A stretch of DNA of 64,000 nucleotides, from contig OW818654.1 in NCBI GenBank assembly GCA_942492935.1, positions 2,728,001-2,792,000 on the forward strand. The letters run 5' to 3'. Origin of the DNA: JANJUO01 sp942492935. Lineage in GTDB: Bacteria > Bacteroidota > Ignavibacteria > Kapaibacteriales > UBA2268. The position numbers and the translations under genes are program-made. The notes under the pieces were generated by a model. It made no database searches and had not been told where the DNA came from. It saw only the letters and a list, made by a program, of their open reading frames with translations. Of this stretch, positions 63,218 to 64,000 are shown one piece after another; within the stretch, counting starts at the first letter, position 1, and the number at the start of each line of letters is the position of its first letter.

Positions 63218-64000
63218 TTATTCATTATAAACAATACCTTTATCTACTCGGAAATAATTTGTATTTAATTGCTTTGGAATTAATTGCTTAATATAACTAT
63301 TTTCAGTAATTGTAATTATTGATTGGGCATCTTTGATTAAAATTTGTTCTAATGTATGGTTGCTTCTATTAGAATCAAGTTCAGAAAAAATATCGTCAAA
63401 AAGTATTACTGGAGTTTCATTTCTAATTTTTTTCAAAAATTCGAATTCAGCAAATTTAAGACTTATCAATAAAGATTTATGCTGCCCTTGAGAAGCAGTT
63501 TCTTTTGCAACAGAACGATTAATATTGATTGCAATTTCATCTTTTTGTGGTCCAAACATTGTAACCCCACGTCTCAACTCTACAAATTTTAATTTTTCAT
63601 AAATCTGCTGATTTTTTAAAATATAATAATCTTTCTCAGGATTTACATCATCGTTATCAATATTATATGGTAGGTAAGTGATTGAAACATTTTCGTTTCC
63701 GCTACTAACTTCTAAATATGATTTCTCAAAAAATGGAATGAACTCATTTATAAATTTGTTTCTTTTAAACATAATATTAGCTGAAGTTTTAATTAGCAAA
63801 TCTGTCCAGATTTCGAATTGAATCTTATCGAATATCCCCTCTCTTAGATTTTTAGTAAGTAGATTATTTCTTTGTTTCAAACACTTTTTTAATTCAAACA
63901 AATCTTCCATATATGACTTAGAAGATTGAGATAAAATTGTGTCTATAAATTGTCTTCTGTCTTGTGGAGTTCCAAATGTAATATTTTTAAAATCCGGAGA
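63218..64000 (-). CDS. recF: RecF, C-terminal part (5' end beyond the window)
   Basis: The frame runs to the window edge; at least 260 residues are present (start lies off the window; the ATG at 63910 is internal). Block FGTPQDRRQFIDTIL precedes it, then GQHKSLLISLKFAE (SMC-like signature), and ILFDDIFSELDSNR (Walker B). RecF loads RecA at gaps via RecOR. The next genes would be in the neighbouring sequence. Confidence 0.92.
   Translation of the reverse strand, partial: SPDFKNITFGTPQDRRQFIDTILSQSSKSYMEDLFELKKCLKQRNNLLTKNLREGIFDKIQFEIWTDLLIKTSANIMFKRNKFINEFIPFFEKSYLEVSSGNENVSITYLPYNIDNDDVNPEKDYYILKNQQIYEKLKFVELRRGVTMFGPQKDEIAININRSVAKETASQGQHKSLLISLKFAEFEFLKKIRNETPVILFDDIFSELDSNRSNHTLEQILIKDAQSIITITENSYIKQLIPKQLNTNYFRVDKGIVYNE

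Overview
The window is strongly A+T-rich and comes from a Gram-negative bacterium of the Bacteroidota (FCB) group that has a type IX secretion system (T9SS). Supporting evidence is porU and porV; several secreted proteins ending in a T9SS C-terminal sorting domain (CTD); an ISL3/ISAon1-type insertion sequence; DUF5686, DUF5020 and MgtE genes; few Shine-Dalgarno sites; and promoters of the TTTG-N19/20-TAnnTTTG type. I cannot fix the genus. A deep low-GC lineage near Ignavibacteria/Kapabacteria is possible but is only inference. I saw no rRNA, tRNA or CRISPR array.

Layout. 0.3-5.2 kb: an M49-like peptidase lipoprotein and an orphan RND pump. 5.5-7.0 kb: an ISL3-family element. 7.0-10.1 kb: four minus-strand small operons (three RelE/ParE-type toxin-antitoxin pairs and one unknown pair), each behind a copy of the same promoter-leader module. 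10.2-14.8 kb: an operon of a DUF5020 protein and two paralogous sensor histidine kinases. 15.6-20.8 kb: porV and a porU that is split by a frameshift. 21-29 kb: a CoA-transferase, lolA, a thioredoxin-like lipoprotein, and an mgtE-pgi/pmi-wbpE-wbpB-like operon. 29.4-35 kb: a further toxin-antitoxin pair and a three-gene operon of secreted proteins. 35.3-41.5 kb: osmC, a POT transporter, a lipoprotein operon and ygiQ. 41.6-42.4 kb: three tandem copies of a 267-bp repeat. 42.7-49.6 kb: two giant Ig-domain T9SS proteins. 49.8-64 kb: mostly housekeeping genes (cobalamin adenosyltransferase, M1 aminopeptidase, LRR protein, PLP enzyme, DUF5686 protein, msrB, glycosyltransferase, threonine dehydrogenase-like epimerase, recF).

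How it fits together. PorU/PorV process and anchor CTD proteins, and in Porphyromonas the anchoring sugar is made by the Wbp pathway, two of whose enzymes lie a few kb away here. At least five predicted CTD cargo proteins are in the window.

The most striking signals are two simple-sequence-repeat contingency loci. (CAGAA)8 at 30159-30198 and (TA)11 at 37592-37613 each lie between a Shine-Dalgarno/ATG and the rest of a signal-peptide coding sequence, and both are out of frame in this sequence (predicted OFF). The toxin-antitoxin array with a shared promoter-leader module is the second candidate for something not previously described.
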